The notes under the pieces: generated by a model
What the model saw: the letters and a program-made list of their open reading frames with translations, nothing else
The model's database searches: none
Told to the model about the DNA's origin: nothing
Position numbers and translations under genes: made by a program
NCBI GenBank assembly: GCA_028023455.1
Contig: JAQFVV010012512.1
Coordinates: forward strand, 2,761,935 to 2,825,934
Direction: 5' to 3'
Length of the DNA: 64,000 nucleotides
From: Epiperipatus broadwayi
Lineage: Eukaryota; Onychophora; Udeonychophora; Euonychophora; Peripatidae
Shown here: positions 46,701 through 57,507 of the stretch, piece by piece
How positions within the stretch are numbered: position 1 is the stretch's first letter
Layout: each line of letters opens with the position of its first letter

Positions 46701-46747
46701 ATAAACCAGTGGATGACTTGAGTGATCAAGTCGAAATGTCGGTATAT
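46701..46747 (+). ncRNA. Hammerhead-like remnant
   Basis: ATAAACC and GGTATAT pair as a stem I with one mismatch. Between them are TGGATGA, a six-pair hairpin GACTTG-AGTGAT-CAAGTC, then GAAATGTC. The layout is that of a hammerhead, but the CUGANGA box is altered at its first two bases and two extra bases precede it, so it should be inactive. Sequence on either side resembles 4490-4670, suggesting the end of another dispersed element. Confidence 0.4.
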
Positions 46748-49700
46748 CAATATTTAAATTTTTTAACATGGATGAACCCACAAAATATGTCTTTTATATA
46801 TTCAACCTGTGAAAATCTTCATATCAACATATATATATATATATTGTAGCTGAATGAAGTCTCACTTAGTTCCAGTAGCTACAATTCATTGTATTAGTTT
46901 AACCATTTTTGTACAATTATCTGATTTTAAAAAAAAAAATAAAAAAAGAAAGAAGAAATTAGTTAATTAATGAATATGATGTAAAATAATTAGTAATGTG
47001 GGTATATGTGATAAGATGATATAATTATATTTGCAAAGTAAGCTATATATTTATAGTTAGTTGTGTTGGAGATATAATATGGCATTTCTCTCCAAAATAA
47101 ATGTTTGAGTTATTATTTAAAATGATAATAGACAATGTTAACTGTGTCATAAGATATCTTTTGTTTTATTTATTTCTAGTTTGTAGCCTAATAACTGAGC
47201 TAATATTATAAATATGGTAAATAATATGAAATTGATTTAAAAATAAACCTTAGTTTTCTTAAAACATTCAGATAATAATTTAATATTTAGTGTCAATTCC
47301 CCTTAGCATGTTAAAAGCTATTTTAATATAATATTCCAATATTTTTATTTATAGTCATTAAAAATTATAATTAAATATTTAAAGGTAATTGGGGGTCAAG
47401 TTAAAGATTTAAATGTATATGTCACTTTCCTGTGTGAGTGTTTGCATGCATGAAGATATAAAAAATGTTTTTTTAAATTAGTTGAACTGTTATGTTTGAG
47501 TTATGTCAACTCATTAAAGAAGAAGAAGAAAATGAATAAATAATTAGCTATAATATTAATTTTAAAAAAACCAAGAGAATGAATAAAATAATTATTAACT
47601 TAAATTTTGGGATGTAAATCCTAAAGCTGTATCAGTTAATAAATGAGACAAGTTTTAATTTTATATCTGTATTTCTACTTTTATTTTATGTAATATTTTT
47701 TTTATATTAATGTCATTTATTAATTGATCTGTCTTCCAGCTGATTATAAAAAAAAAGAAGTTACAGTTTTAAAAAAAAGTTTTGTTTATTGGCTGTTAAA
47801 AGAAATTGACACTGAAACATAGGTGAGGAAATAGAAAAGAAAAATTGATATAAAAGAGAAGTTTATTTTTGTTTATTAGTTGGGTCCTGAATTATTTTTC
47901 TGGAACAAGTTTGAAAAAAAAAGTATTAATTATTTTTAAAATCTTATTATTTTTTCAGAAAAAAAAAAATTGTAAGTTATATTTAAGTATTTCTTGTCTA
48001 CAATATATCACGGCTAAAAAAATAGGTAACTCATTTCTTGGCATCTAACTTTCAAATAACTTTTAAAACTTTTGTAAAATGCTAGGAGGAAATTTTACTT
48101 ATTCTATCTTCAATAATAACTATGTGAATAATATCTTTCATAAAATAAATTTAAAATATATGCAATTATTATATTTATTACTAAACTACTATTATTGCAC
48201 AGAACTATGTACCAGTCTACATTTATTTAGTTATTCATTAAATAAAATAAAACTAAAAAGAGGAAAATTAAAAATGTATAGAGACTAAATCCAATCAGTT
48301 TTTATGAAATTGGGATAAATGTCATAATATGGATGATGACAATGGCCAACCAGTTTAATACATTCTACTCAGCTGTTCTGTGAAGAAAATCAATTCTACC
48401 CTTATTTTATTTCTTAGCAGTAAACTAACTTTCACTTGGCTATGGATAAAAGATGGGAATGCATTCCACACAAATACATGAGGGATAAAAAAAACTTTCT
48501 TAACTCTAATCACTTAAATAACAATAAACAGTGACTCCCAAGCCTCATTTCTGAGGCTTAAAACAATCTGATGTGGACATGGTCTCATCACCAAAAAATA
48601 GGGGAAATACACTACTTGGTTTCCCATACTATAATTCATAGAATACAACTACTTAATATGGATGATATAATCCACTCCTAACAAATATTTCAACGAGCTA
48701 AGGAAAAGCTGTCTCAATACCTGACAAGGCAATACATAATCCACTCATGACAAATATTCATATAAATTAAGGGAGAGTTATTTCAATCCATGACAATACA
48801 ATATATAACATAAGCAATTCCTTATACATAGCCATGAAATATATTTCAATCTAAGGATAAAATAATAATAATAAATTCACTATTAAATAAATCCTTAACC
48901 TTTTCTTTTCTGCTTGGCACATTTCATATGATGGGAATTAAATTATTTCTACTTTCAAACATTATATAACTGGATTAAATGACAGACAGGTATATAAGCA
49001 TAATAACGCATAAATAATTTCAAATCACATTTAACAAGAAATACTGTAATGACATTAATTACTGTTATAACAGAAATGAGTAAATCTCTCATTTCTGACA
49101 AGTATAATATTTTAACTTGGAAATATAATAATTATTATTAAATAAGCAAGACAAAATAACTCTTTGGTATGTTTGGCATTAACCCATAAATTGAAACAAA
49201 AGTCTGGTTTGTGATAGACAATAAACCTTTAAATTTGGAGTAAAATAACTATTAAAAAATAAACTTTATAACTTCTTGAAAATACAAAAATAAACAATAA
49301 ATATTATGTAATTACCTCTTCTCAAACACGAGATGTTAACTACCAAATTGTGCAACAGATATTTCTATAGCTAACACATGTGATAAAAATATAAGTACAT
49401 GATAAAAAACATATTTAAATAATACTAATTACCAAGTATAATATCTCTCCAATATTATACCTTTGAGATGTTCATGAAGGAAGAAATAATCAAATGATAA
49501 AAATAAAAATCATAGGACAAATTTTTAAATCTACCTATCTATCAAATGCTGACAAAATAATAATAATCATTAAAGCTTTTTTTCTTAGCTGTAATGATAA
49601 GTTCATTTACAGTCTGTAGATGACATATCTTAGTCATGTAATAAATAATGATGATCATTGGTATAATCATAAATATGGATAAACATATAACAATTTCCTG

Positions 49701-51645
49701 AAGGGAAATAAATAATATAAATTAGATTCAATTGGAGAGTGTTTTATAGTTATCAGCAATAGCTAATGAAACTGCTGGCAATATAACACATAAAAATCTT
49801 CATTATGGTAATAAATAACTAATGCATCATAAGTTGAACAATAATTTATTATTTAATTCATTAGACATGTTTAAGCATTTGTTCCAAGTTTACAAAAAGT
49901 TATTCATCATGCAAATAGCAACTCAGATCATAAAATTCATTTAAATTCATGGAAGTTTATTGATAACATATTTTAATAAAAAAAATCAAATGCAAATGAG
50001 GACAATGAAATAAAAGAAAGTCATATACAGTTTCATGCTCTACCACCTGTTCATTTATGAGCATATTTAGAGGTAAATTAATAGTTCATTAAATCATATT
50101 TCATGCATTTGTTTCTTATTTCCAGATACAAATGGTTAGGTATATATTTTATCAATAAAAACAATAAACAGGTTAGATGTAGTTAGCAAAAATTATCAAC
50201 AAAGTGTCTCTGAAGTGTTTTATGAAAAAGTTCAACAGAAATCTTGCAGAATAATAAAATTCATGCATTCCAGTTATTTCTTTAATGTTAGAAATTAAAT
50301 CAAGGTAAATCAAACTCATAATGTAGACATACATTTAAATTATTTCTTTAATATTAAAAATAAGATTTAGGTAAAGTAGATTTGAAATATAAACATGTAT
50401 TTTCATTGTTTTTTTTTAATATTAGAAATTAAAGTTAAATAAATTTATAATATAGGAAGACATACATATCTCAAATGATGATTTTAGAATTTAAATTAGA
50501 CAGTTAAAAGCTGGGAGGTGTACCTTATTTTATTGTTGTCTATGTTTGCATATTACTTTCTTATTTTTTCCAGTAAATTTTCTGAGCTGTTTTCATTCAG
50601 AAAATTAATAGTAATTTTTACTTTCAAGCTTGGATTATGGAAGAACTAACTAGTAGAAACGAAATTATACTAATAAAAACTTTTTATGGAGAGTGAATTG
50701 TTCAAATCAGAAAAGCAAAGTCAAAGTCAACTTTTTGTAAAGGATTCCCCTTTTTATACTAGATTTTTATTCAATCATCTGTTCTCCCATCAATCCAAGG
50801 TCACTTAAAAGTTCAAAACATTAGAAACAAAAGTTTCTCTGCCCATTGTACTGTGCTTAATTAATTACAAAATGTGCAATAATGTTTTTTTTTGAAAAAG
50901 AACGAAATAAAAATTATTTTGTCTTTTAAAAAAAAATTAAAGAAATTGAACCACAAATAAAATATTTTACATTTCTAAAGTAACGAAATAAAAACTAATG
51001 ATAATTATTTTAGCAAATAAAATATTTAATAGTGTATTTGTTGCTTGACAATCCATTGGTCCAGTGATCCATTGATTCATTTAAAATGTAACTAATCTGG
51101 TTATCCAAGCTATGGGTTAGGAAATCAAAGATTTTGCTATGAGACATGATATTTGGTAGTACAATGAAGTACATGAATGGAAAATGAAGCTAAAAATGGC
51201 ACAAGCATACCTGAATGTCCACAAATACTGTACCACAGGTACTAAACAAATGTTATTAAAATGGAAGTTTCTATGGTGATGAGCCAAATATATTGCACTA
51301 TTTACACTATGGATTGAAATATTAAAAGCAAATAAACCAGAGAATTACCTAAACAACTATCAATACTGTTCTGCAGACAAACTTGAATTAAATTAAATTG
51401 ACAATTTTTGTGACAAGCCACCCCCTTTTTATCATTCATTATTCATTAAAGAAAAATATTAAATATCTCAAAGTCTTCAAATTATATGTGTAAGTGCTTT
51501 TAAACATAGTTTTAGGTCATTAATAAAAAAATTAAAAATTTCAGGTTATTTAATTTTTTAGTGGGATGTAATCAGCTGTTACTGATGCAGTGCTATATAA
51601 TTACAATTAATATTTCTGGTGTCTATCAAGAATATATATATATAT
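46748..51645. other. Long A+T-rich stretch with degenerate minisatellites
   Basis: No gene recognised. 48661-48801 contains two diverged copies of a block with ATAATCCACTC.T.ACAAATATT. 50272-50466 contains about three diverged units of roughly 70 bp built on TTATTTCTTTAATATTAGAAAT. The ORF at 48079-48288 is composition noise. Confidence 0.35.
50272..50466 (+). repeat. Degenerate minisatellite, about 3 x 70 bp
   Basis: Successive units each contain a T-rich part, a TTAGAAATTAAA-like part and a GTA.ACATACAT-like part. Units differ by substitutions and small indels. Confidence 0.6.
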
Positions 51646-51780
51646 AAATGCAAAACCACAAAACAATACAATACTAGATTAAATTCAAAATTTTACCAAA
51701 ATCCTTACACAACCATGATTTCATCTACTACAAATAGACCTTCTCAAGTGAAAATCAACCTAAAGGAAAACATAAAGGAA

Positions 51781-51818
<38 letters not shown>

Positions 51819-51834
51819 AACAAACAAACCTTCC

Positions 51835-52192
51835 CATAATTCATTTCAAACTCCACCTTCCCGTAATATCAAAAGAAGTCTTCATAAGATTGATAGCCTC
51901 AGAATCAAGGAGTTTTATCATCAAACTCTCCTTTATTCTTCTTTTTAACTCATTCTTTTCATAAAAAAATAACCGAAGCATTGTTAAACAATATTCTATG
52001 ACCTGTATTCAATTCATGAATATATAAAGCTGAGTTAAGTTACCTATATTTAACTCTACTTACATGAACCTTAACCCTTTCATTAAGGCTAAATTTACTC
52101 TGGCCTACATAAAATTTACCACAACTACATGGAATTTTATAAACAATACCAGGAATAGACCTACTATCAATAGACTGCTTTGAACCATTATG
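51835..52192 (-). pseudogene. Penelope-like GIY-YIG fragment, broken copy
   Basis: This is the minus-strand twin of 52302-52643. It keeps GIVYKIPCSCGKFYVGQ, with one more residue (Val) in the GIY block than the plus copy, but a Tyr codon shortly after the RVKYR segment has become TAA, and an indel in an A-run near 51963-51970 shifts the frame. So no ORF survives. Confidence 0.8.
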
Positions 52193-52301
52193 CCTTTACC
52201 ATTTAAAGCATCAATTTATAATTTGGTTTATAGGAATAGTCATTTGTTAGGTGGAATGAAGGTTGCATGGAGGAAAGGTTCTGATTTGAATTCATTACTT
52301 A

Positions 52302-52643
52302 ATGGTTCACAGCAGTATTGATAGTAGGTCTATTCCTGGTATTTATAAAATTCCATGTAGTTGTGGTAAATTTTATGTAGGCCAGAGTAAATTTAGCCTT
52401 AATGAAAGGGTTAAGGTTCATATAAGTAGAGTTAAATATAGGTATCTTAACTCAGCTTTATATATTCATGAATTGAATACAGGTCATAGAATATTATTTA
52501 ACAATGCTTCAGTTATTTTTTATGAAAAGAATGAATTAAAAAGAAGAATAAAGGAGACTTTGATGATAAAACTCCTTGATTCTGAGACTATCAATCTTAT
52601 GAACACTTCTTTTGATATTAAGGGAAGGTGGAATTTGAAATGA
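52302..52643 (+). CDS. Penelope-like element GIY-YIG endonuclease domain (5'-truncated)
   Basis: An open stretch of 113 codons. Motifs in order: GIY at residues 13-15, the Cys pair PCSC (C19, C21), YVG at 25-27, the arginine block NERVKVH (R36, H40), H56, GH at 61-62, and a Glu in RRIKETL (E85) as expected for the catalytic acid; an Asn lies in ETINL. The inserted Cys/His residues are the hallmark of the endonuclease of Penelope-like elements, where the domain nicks target DNA to prime reverse transcription. The RT part is missing and the first Met is not a true start; the frame is just open from a stop near 52300. The GIY block has lost one codon relative to the twin copy. The domain looks complete but belongs to a truncated, presumably dead element. 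Confidence 0.85.
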   Translation: MVHSSIDSRSIPGIYKIPCSCGKFYVGQSKFSLNERVKVHISRVKYRYLNSALYIHELNTGHRILFNNASVIFYEKNELKRRIKETLMIKLLDSETINLMNTSFDIKGRWNLK

Positions 52644-52806
52644 ATTATGGGAAGGTTTGTTTGGTTGTATATATATGTTTTCCTTTAGGTTGATTTTTCA
52701 CTTGAAAAGGTCTATTTGTAGTAGATGAAACCATGGTTGTGTAAGGATTTTGGTAAAATTTTGAATTTAATCTAGTATTGTATTGTTTTATGGTTTTGCA
52801 TTTTTA

Positions 52807-53294
52807 TTTTTGCTAGTATAGTGTTAGACAGTTTTGGTTTATATATATATAATGTTTTCATGGTTGTATGATATAGACAAATTATTATTTTATGAGCTAA
52901 ATCATGTGTTATATTCCATTACATACCGATATTTTAACGAACTAGCATCCGCCATTGTCAAGGTTAACTTTTGAAAGAAAAATCATTAGATCTCAAATAG
53001 TAATGTGACTGAGTGCGAGATGAGAAATGAGATTCAACTTGAAGTAGTTCAGCATTCAAAATATGAGGTTTATCAAAAAGGTTTATTTCCCTCAGTTTTT
53101 TCATTAATTAATTTTAAGTTAATATTAGAAGACAGAGATAAAATAATAAGTTTCCACATAGCTGGAAAACATTGTGCTACAGTAGCCTTATTTAAACCAG
53201 TAGATCTCTTCAATATTATATATAAAATACAGTACCATTATAAATTTTATATATATATTGTATTTACCATTAAAATTTATATATATATATATAG
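52807..53294. other. No gene recognised
   Basis: The ORF at 53005-53349 has nearly normal composition in its first 60 codons but no motif and runs into (TA)n and the LTR, so I do not call it a gene. (TA)n at 53244-53293 abuts the 5' LTR. Confidence 0.3.
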
Positions 53295-55247
53295 TGTAAT
53301 GCTACTAGGAGTGCTCATTAAAATTGTGTTTACAATTATCAAAAAATAAAAATGCTTCATAAAACAACATAAATTTTAAGCTTGATTAATAAATAATAAA
53401 ATCACTAAGCTGTCCATAAATAATTGAATTAAAGCATCTCATAAAGAAAATCTAAAAGAGATTAAAAAGTTATTCATACAAATGTCATTTAAATAATTGA
53501 ATTAAAGCATCTCACAAAGAAAAAGAGAAAATCTAAAAGTGTTTAAAAAGTTATTCATACAAACATCATTTATTAATTAGAAGAGGATAAAAAATATAAC
53601 TTAGACAAGCTAAAAGTAGTTGATTTTTAAATAATTAAAAATATCTCTTTTCATTTAAATTAAAGAGAAAAAATGAAAATCTTAAAAACTAAAAACTTAT
53701 TTTCATAATATAAACAAGATTGTTTATAATGAGTTGATTTTAAAAATAAAGATGTATAGTAAAGTGTGTGTGTGTGCCAATATAATATACATGTGCATAA
53801 ATAACTAGTGATAAATGTATGCATGTTAAAAATATTAAAAAGCAAAACAAATAAAAACATAATTGGAATATCTCTCAAAGATATAAATACAATCATAAGC
53901 TATATAGAAACAGAATTCACAATGGCTATTAATAAAAAGAATCCATGAATGAAAAAATTTGCAATGGCTACCAACTGAAAACAAATAAAATATCAAAAGA
54001 ATGTAATCAAACACAGTGGATGAATTCTGACAACAGATATAGCTGGTGGACATAAAAACTAATTAAATAAGTGACAGCAGGTCATCTTATAAATAGAGTC
54101 AATCATTTCAGTTCAGTCTATCAGTTCTTCAATCAGTTCAGTTAAACAATCAGTGTTTACCAGGACAATGCAGTGCTAACAACCATTGGAATCATATGGC
54201 CTTGCCCCAGCCTGAGTCCAATGGAACCAGCGGCCTGTCTGGTAAAAGTGATGACTGCCTAACAACTTGAAAAACTGCCATGGATATCTAACTGTCTTAA
54301 AGAATAGTGCCACAAAATAGTAAGCAAAGGAAACTCCACAAAACCTCAAATCCAACCAGTTGGGATAAATATCATGTGAAGCAGCAAACAGAAAAATTTA
54401 ATGTTCAAAATCCTATAGGTAATGAATAATTTTACTTGTTTTATATCAGATAATAATATAGCCATTGCTAACCATGAAGCCTCCCAGAGTCAGTTAATAA
54501 ATGAACTCTATAACCAGATAAAATGAACTATTAATGTACGTGTTTTGAATGGTTATAATAACTTTAATGCTGAATTATATTGCTATTGTATATCTTATTA
54601 TAATATGTGTGTGCCTGAAATTATTATAAATCATTGTTTATATTTAATTGAAAAAATTTAGAAGTAGTTTAAAAGTTATAATAATAAGTACTTATTTAAA
54701 AATAAATTATCTTTAAACTTAATGCTTGTCGATCAATTCTTTTACCACTAATTAAAACAGTAATGCCTTATATTCCTTTGGATTGAGCAAGTTGGGATAT
54801 ATTAGGAACTGAATTACTAATTCAGTTTTCCAATCATTCAAAGTGCATCATTTATCTTTGGGTAACTGATTGGCACCCAGGGTTTACTCCAAAACAAAAA
54901 AGTGCTTTGAATGACAGGTGTTGAATTCTGCAGACGAAGAGATCTGTGTTTTCAAACGTGGTCACAGTTATATATTTTTATAAATAGCTCTGGCTTGGTC
55001 ACAGGTGCCCTCTGGACATTGTTCTTCTCTGCCTAAGGGGTGATGGTGGTACAATATTTAAATTGCCTTGGTGTAGACCAAATATATTAAGAATAAATAA
55101 TTGTATCATATTTTAGTACAAAATAAATCTTATAATTTTGTTTTCACAAGTTATATTTCCTAATGTTATTTTATTAAAGATTCAAAAATGATATAGATTT
55201 TGTTTACTCCTGCAAGTAACCTATACTAAAATACCTTACCCAGTTCA
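53295..55247 (+). repeat. 5' LTR (1,953 bp)
   Basis: Aligns along its length with 57508-59366, with scattered substitutions, so the insertion is not recent. It contains a private tandem duplication of about 73 bp at 53419-53572 (units begin AATAATTGAATTAAAGCATC) that the 3' LTR lacks. Confidence 0.88.
54088..54120 (+). promoter_or_regulatory. Candidate LTR core promoter
   Basis: TATAAATA at 54088-54095 is followed about 20-25 bp later by a TCAGTTCAGT initiator-like block. The same pair is kept in the 3' LTR (TATAAATA at 58229-58236, TCAGTTC at 58254-58260). Conservation between the LTRs in an otherwise drifting A+T-rich context is the reason for the call. Confidence 0.5.
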
Positions 55248-55579
55248 ATTGGCTTTTCCCAATATAGGAGCAGAATCATCATAAATGATAGTTAACTAAA
55301 TATTCATCCTGTTTGAAAATAAAAATTTAAAGAAATGCTAAATTGCATATTTTAAAGTGGTATAATTTAAATAAAGAATTGACCGAAACTTTTTTTTAAA
55401 TGAAAAAAGAGAATTAAAGACAGTTAGATATTTTGGGCAAAGTTAATGCATTGAAAATAGGTAGAGAAAACAGACAAAGGGTTGAAGTCAGTTGTATGCT
55501 CCATTTTAAAAATAAATAAACAATAATAATATTTGATTTGTTAATGCAAAAAGATAAGAGATATTGTGTTTAACTTTAT

Positions 55580-56207
55580 TTGTGGTTTAAAAATAAAAAG
55601 TACAGTGTAATCACGGATAAACAAATGGAGCCAAAAGAAAGCCTGATATTTTTTAAAAATCCCCAGTTAATGAAAAAAGAGAAAGAAGAAATATCTAAGA
55701 TGCCAATGATAATGAATATGATGGAAGAAATGCATCGGGAATTTGGGCAAGTTCAAAGCAGAATTGAGAGAAGAAATGCATCAGGAATTCAAGCAAAGTC
55801 AGCAAGAGTTCAATGCAGAATTGAGGAAAGAATTGTGTCAGGAATTCAAGCAAAGTCAGCTAGAGTTCAAAGTAGAAATGATTGGAGAAATGAAGGCAGT
55901 GAGGGATGAGATAATAAAGAAGGTAGAGGAAAACCAAGAAATCATAGAGTTAAACTCTGTTAAAGAATATCAAGAAGTTGAAAAGGAAGTTGAGGTAGTA
56001 AGACATGTAACTGAAAGGAAAAATGAAGTAGAAAGTGTAGATCAAGAGATAGTAGAACAAGATAGTGTTAAGTATAGTGAATTGGAAATGAAACCAATAA
56101 AGGTAGAAGATAACATAAAAGAGTTTACACAAAAAAATAAAAATAAAAAGAAAATTAAATTTGAAAACAAAGAGAGCAGAAAAAATATTATCAGTTTAAA
56201 GAACTAA
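55580..56207 (+). pseudogene. Coiled-coil (gag-like) ORF of the LTR element, frameshifted
   Basis: The first frame (from 55580) runs through MEPKESLIFFKNP to EEMHREFG; the sequence then continues in the frame that is open from 55743 to 56207. That second part has a repeated module (EEMHQEFKQSQQEFNAELR, then KELCQEFKQSQLEFKVEM) followed by a long Glu/Lys-rich tail. The first repeat of the module has lost 11 bases compared with the next, which is what throws the frame. Predicted to be a coiled-coil, charged protein. Position just after the 5' LTR suggests gag, but no major homology region or zinc knuckle is seen. It ends in a TAATG overlap with the next ORF. Confidence 0.6.
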
Positions 56208-56500
56208 TGAGTTTTGCTAAGTATAAAGGTTTTCTGATTTACAAGGCAGAAAATAGGACAGAATGGGAAAGAGACAAGGCAACAAATTATAAGTGAGGTA
56301 TAGATGAAAGGGGAAAGTTAATTTATAGTATAGAGTTAGTAGAAAGAATGAAGGAACCACCTGAGCAAGCTTAGGAGTCAGTAAATGGACAGAATGTTAA
56401 AGTAAAAGAAATAAACAAAGGACTGGAAATGGATAATGAATTCAATAAAAACACTTTTGACATAGGTGATAAACTTGAATCTGAGAATTTCTCTATTTAA
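56207..56500 (+). pseudogene. Second ORF of the LTR element, two in-frame stops
   Basis: Its ATG (56207-56209) overlaps the preceding TAA as TAATG, a shift of one base back. The frame codes about 97 residues (MSFAKYKGFLIYKAENRTEW to FDIGDKLESENFSI) but is cut by TGA at 56294-56296 and TAG at 56372-56374. Composition is clearly protein-like (charged, few Ile/Asn runs). I do not recognise the family; it may be the rest of gag or the tail of a deleted pol. Confidence 0.5.
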
Positions 56501-57507
56501 AACTGCAATAAATTTTTCTTAACAACAAAAGGGGAAGAATGATGAGGAATTGTTTTCATAAAATAATATTAATGGAGGCTTCACTGGACAAAAGATTTAT
56601 TTTTCACATGCATATTAATATACAGTTCAAATAAAATCAATAAAAGAAAGCTAAATAAATGATTTAAAGTAATATAGTTAAATAAATAAGTATAAGAAAA
56701 AATATATATATCTGTAGAAAAATAATAATGTAGCACAATAAAATAAAAGTTTTTTTTTCTTTGAATACATGCATGTTAATAAAAGCAAGTTAAAGAAATT
56801 GTTTAAAAATAATATTGTAAGATTGATATAAATAAATAATATAAATGAAATGAAAATCTAATTTTAAGATAGGAGTGTATTAAAAATTGTAATTAATTGA
56901 AAGGAGAGTAGCAAGCATAGAAATAAGTTTGTGGAAAAGTTAAAAGCTGCTGGCTGGATCAAATTAGCAACCGTAACAGACTATCAGGGATTACTTCTGA
57001 TGGGAGAATCCCTATTCTTTTTTAAAATGTGCACTGGAAAACAACCAGAGTAAGCTGTGAATCACTTCTTTGGGGGAGAGTCCACATATTTTGTTTATTC
57101 CAAAACATAAGTCAAATTGGACAGTAGGTGAATCCTGTCATTTACAATGACCCTTTCTTTTCAAAATCTGGTAGAAAAAAATGGCAAATGAAGCTTTGTT
57201 TCAAATATGAGTAAGTCAGTGTAAGCCAGCAACTCTGCATTCATGTCATTTAAAATCCATGTCTCACAAAAATAGGGATGTCTAAGAGGTCATCATCTAG
57301 CACTGGATCACTGGCAGGAATGTCATCAGCCAAAAAGGAAGACAAGCATAGTCAAAACAGATTGCCCTCAACATGTATAGTTTTAGATAAAGAGAGTAAA
57401 CTTAGAGAAATAAAAATTCATGTAAATATTTGAGATTTAATAATTAAAATTGTCAGAGATAAAATGGTCAAGAGATGCATTTTACTCTCAAACAGAGGGC
57501 AGTGGAA
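56501..57507 (+). other. 3' untranslated interior of the LTR element, ending in a polypurine tract
   Basis: Begins with AAAGGGGAAGAATGATGAGG, a second purine-rich run that could be an older or internal primer site, then about 900 bp without a frame, and ends in AGAGGGCAGTGGAA at 57494-57507 immediately before the 3' LTR. Confidence 0.5.

Larger units (their letters stand above)
51646..52806. mobile_element. Head-to-head pair of Penelope-like element 3' ends
   Basis: Two arms of about 510-550 bp (51646-52192 read on minus, 52299-52806 read on plus) are reverse complements with a spacer of about 105 bp at 52193-52298 that belongs to the plus copy. Each holds the C-terminal GIY-YIG region followed by the same 3' UTR, so both copies point outward. 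(TA)n flanks both ends. In the left arm the UTR's TA run has expanded to about 17 units (51783-51817); in the right arm it is four or five. Inverted partial copies are a known habit of Penelope-like elements. Confidence 0.88.

Noticed and set aside
48661-50466. CRISPR-like spaced repeats
   Set aside because: The units are diverged, A+T-rich and contiguous, with no uniform repeat-spacer pattern; these are degenerate minisatellites in a eukaryotic genome.
53005-53349. 114-codon ORF with fairly normal composition
   Set aside because: No motif, and its second half is (TA)n and LTR sequence; no support for a gene.
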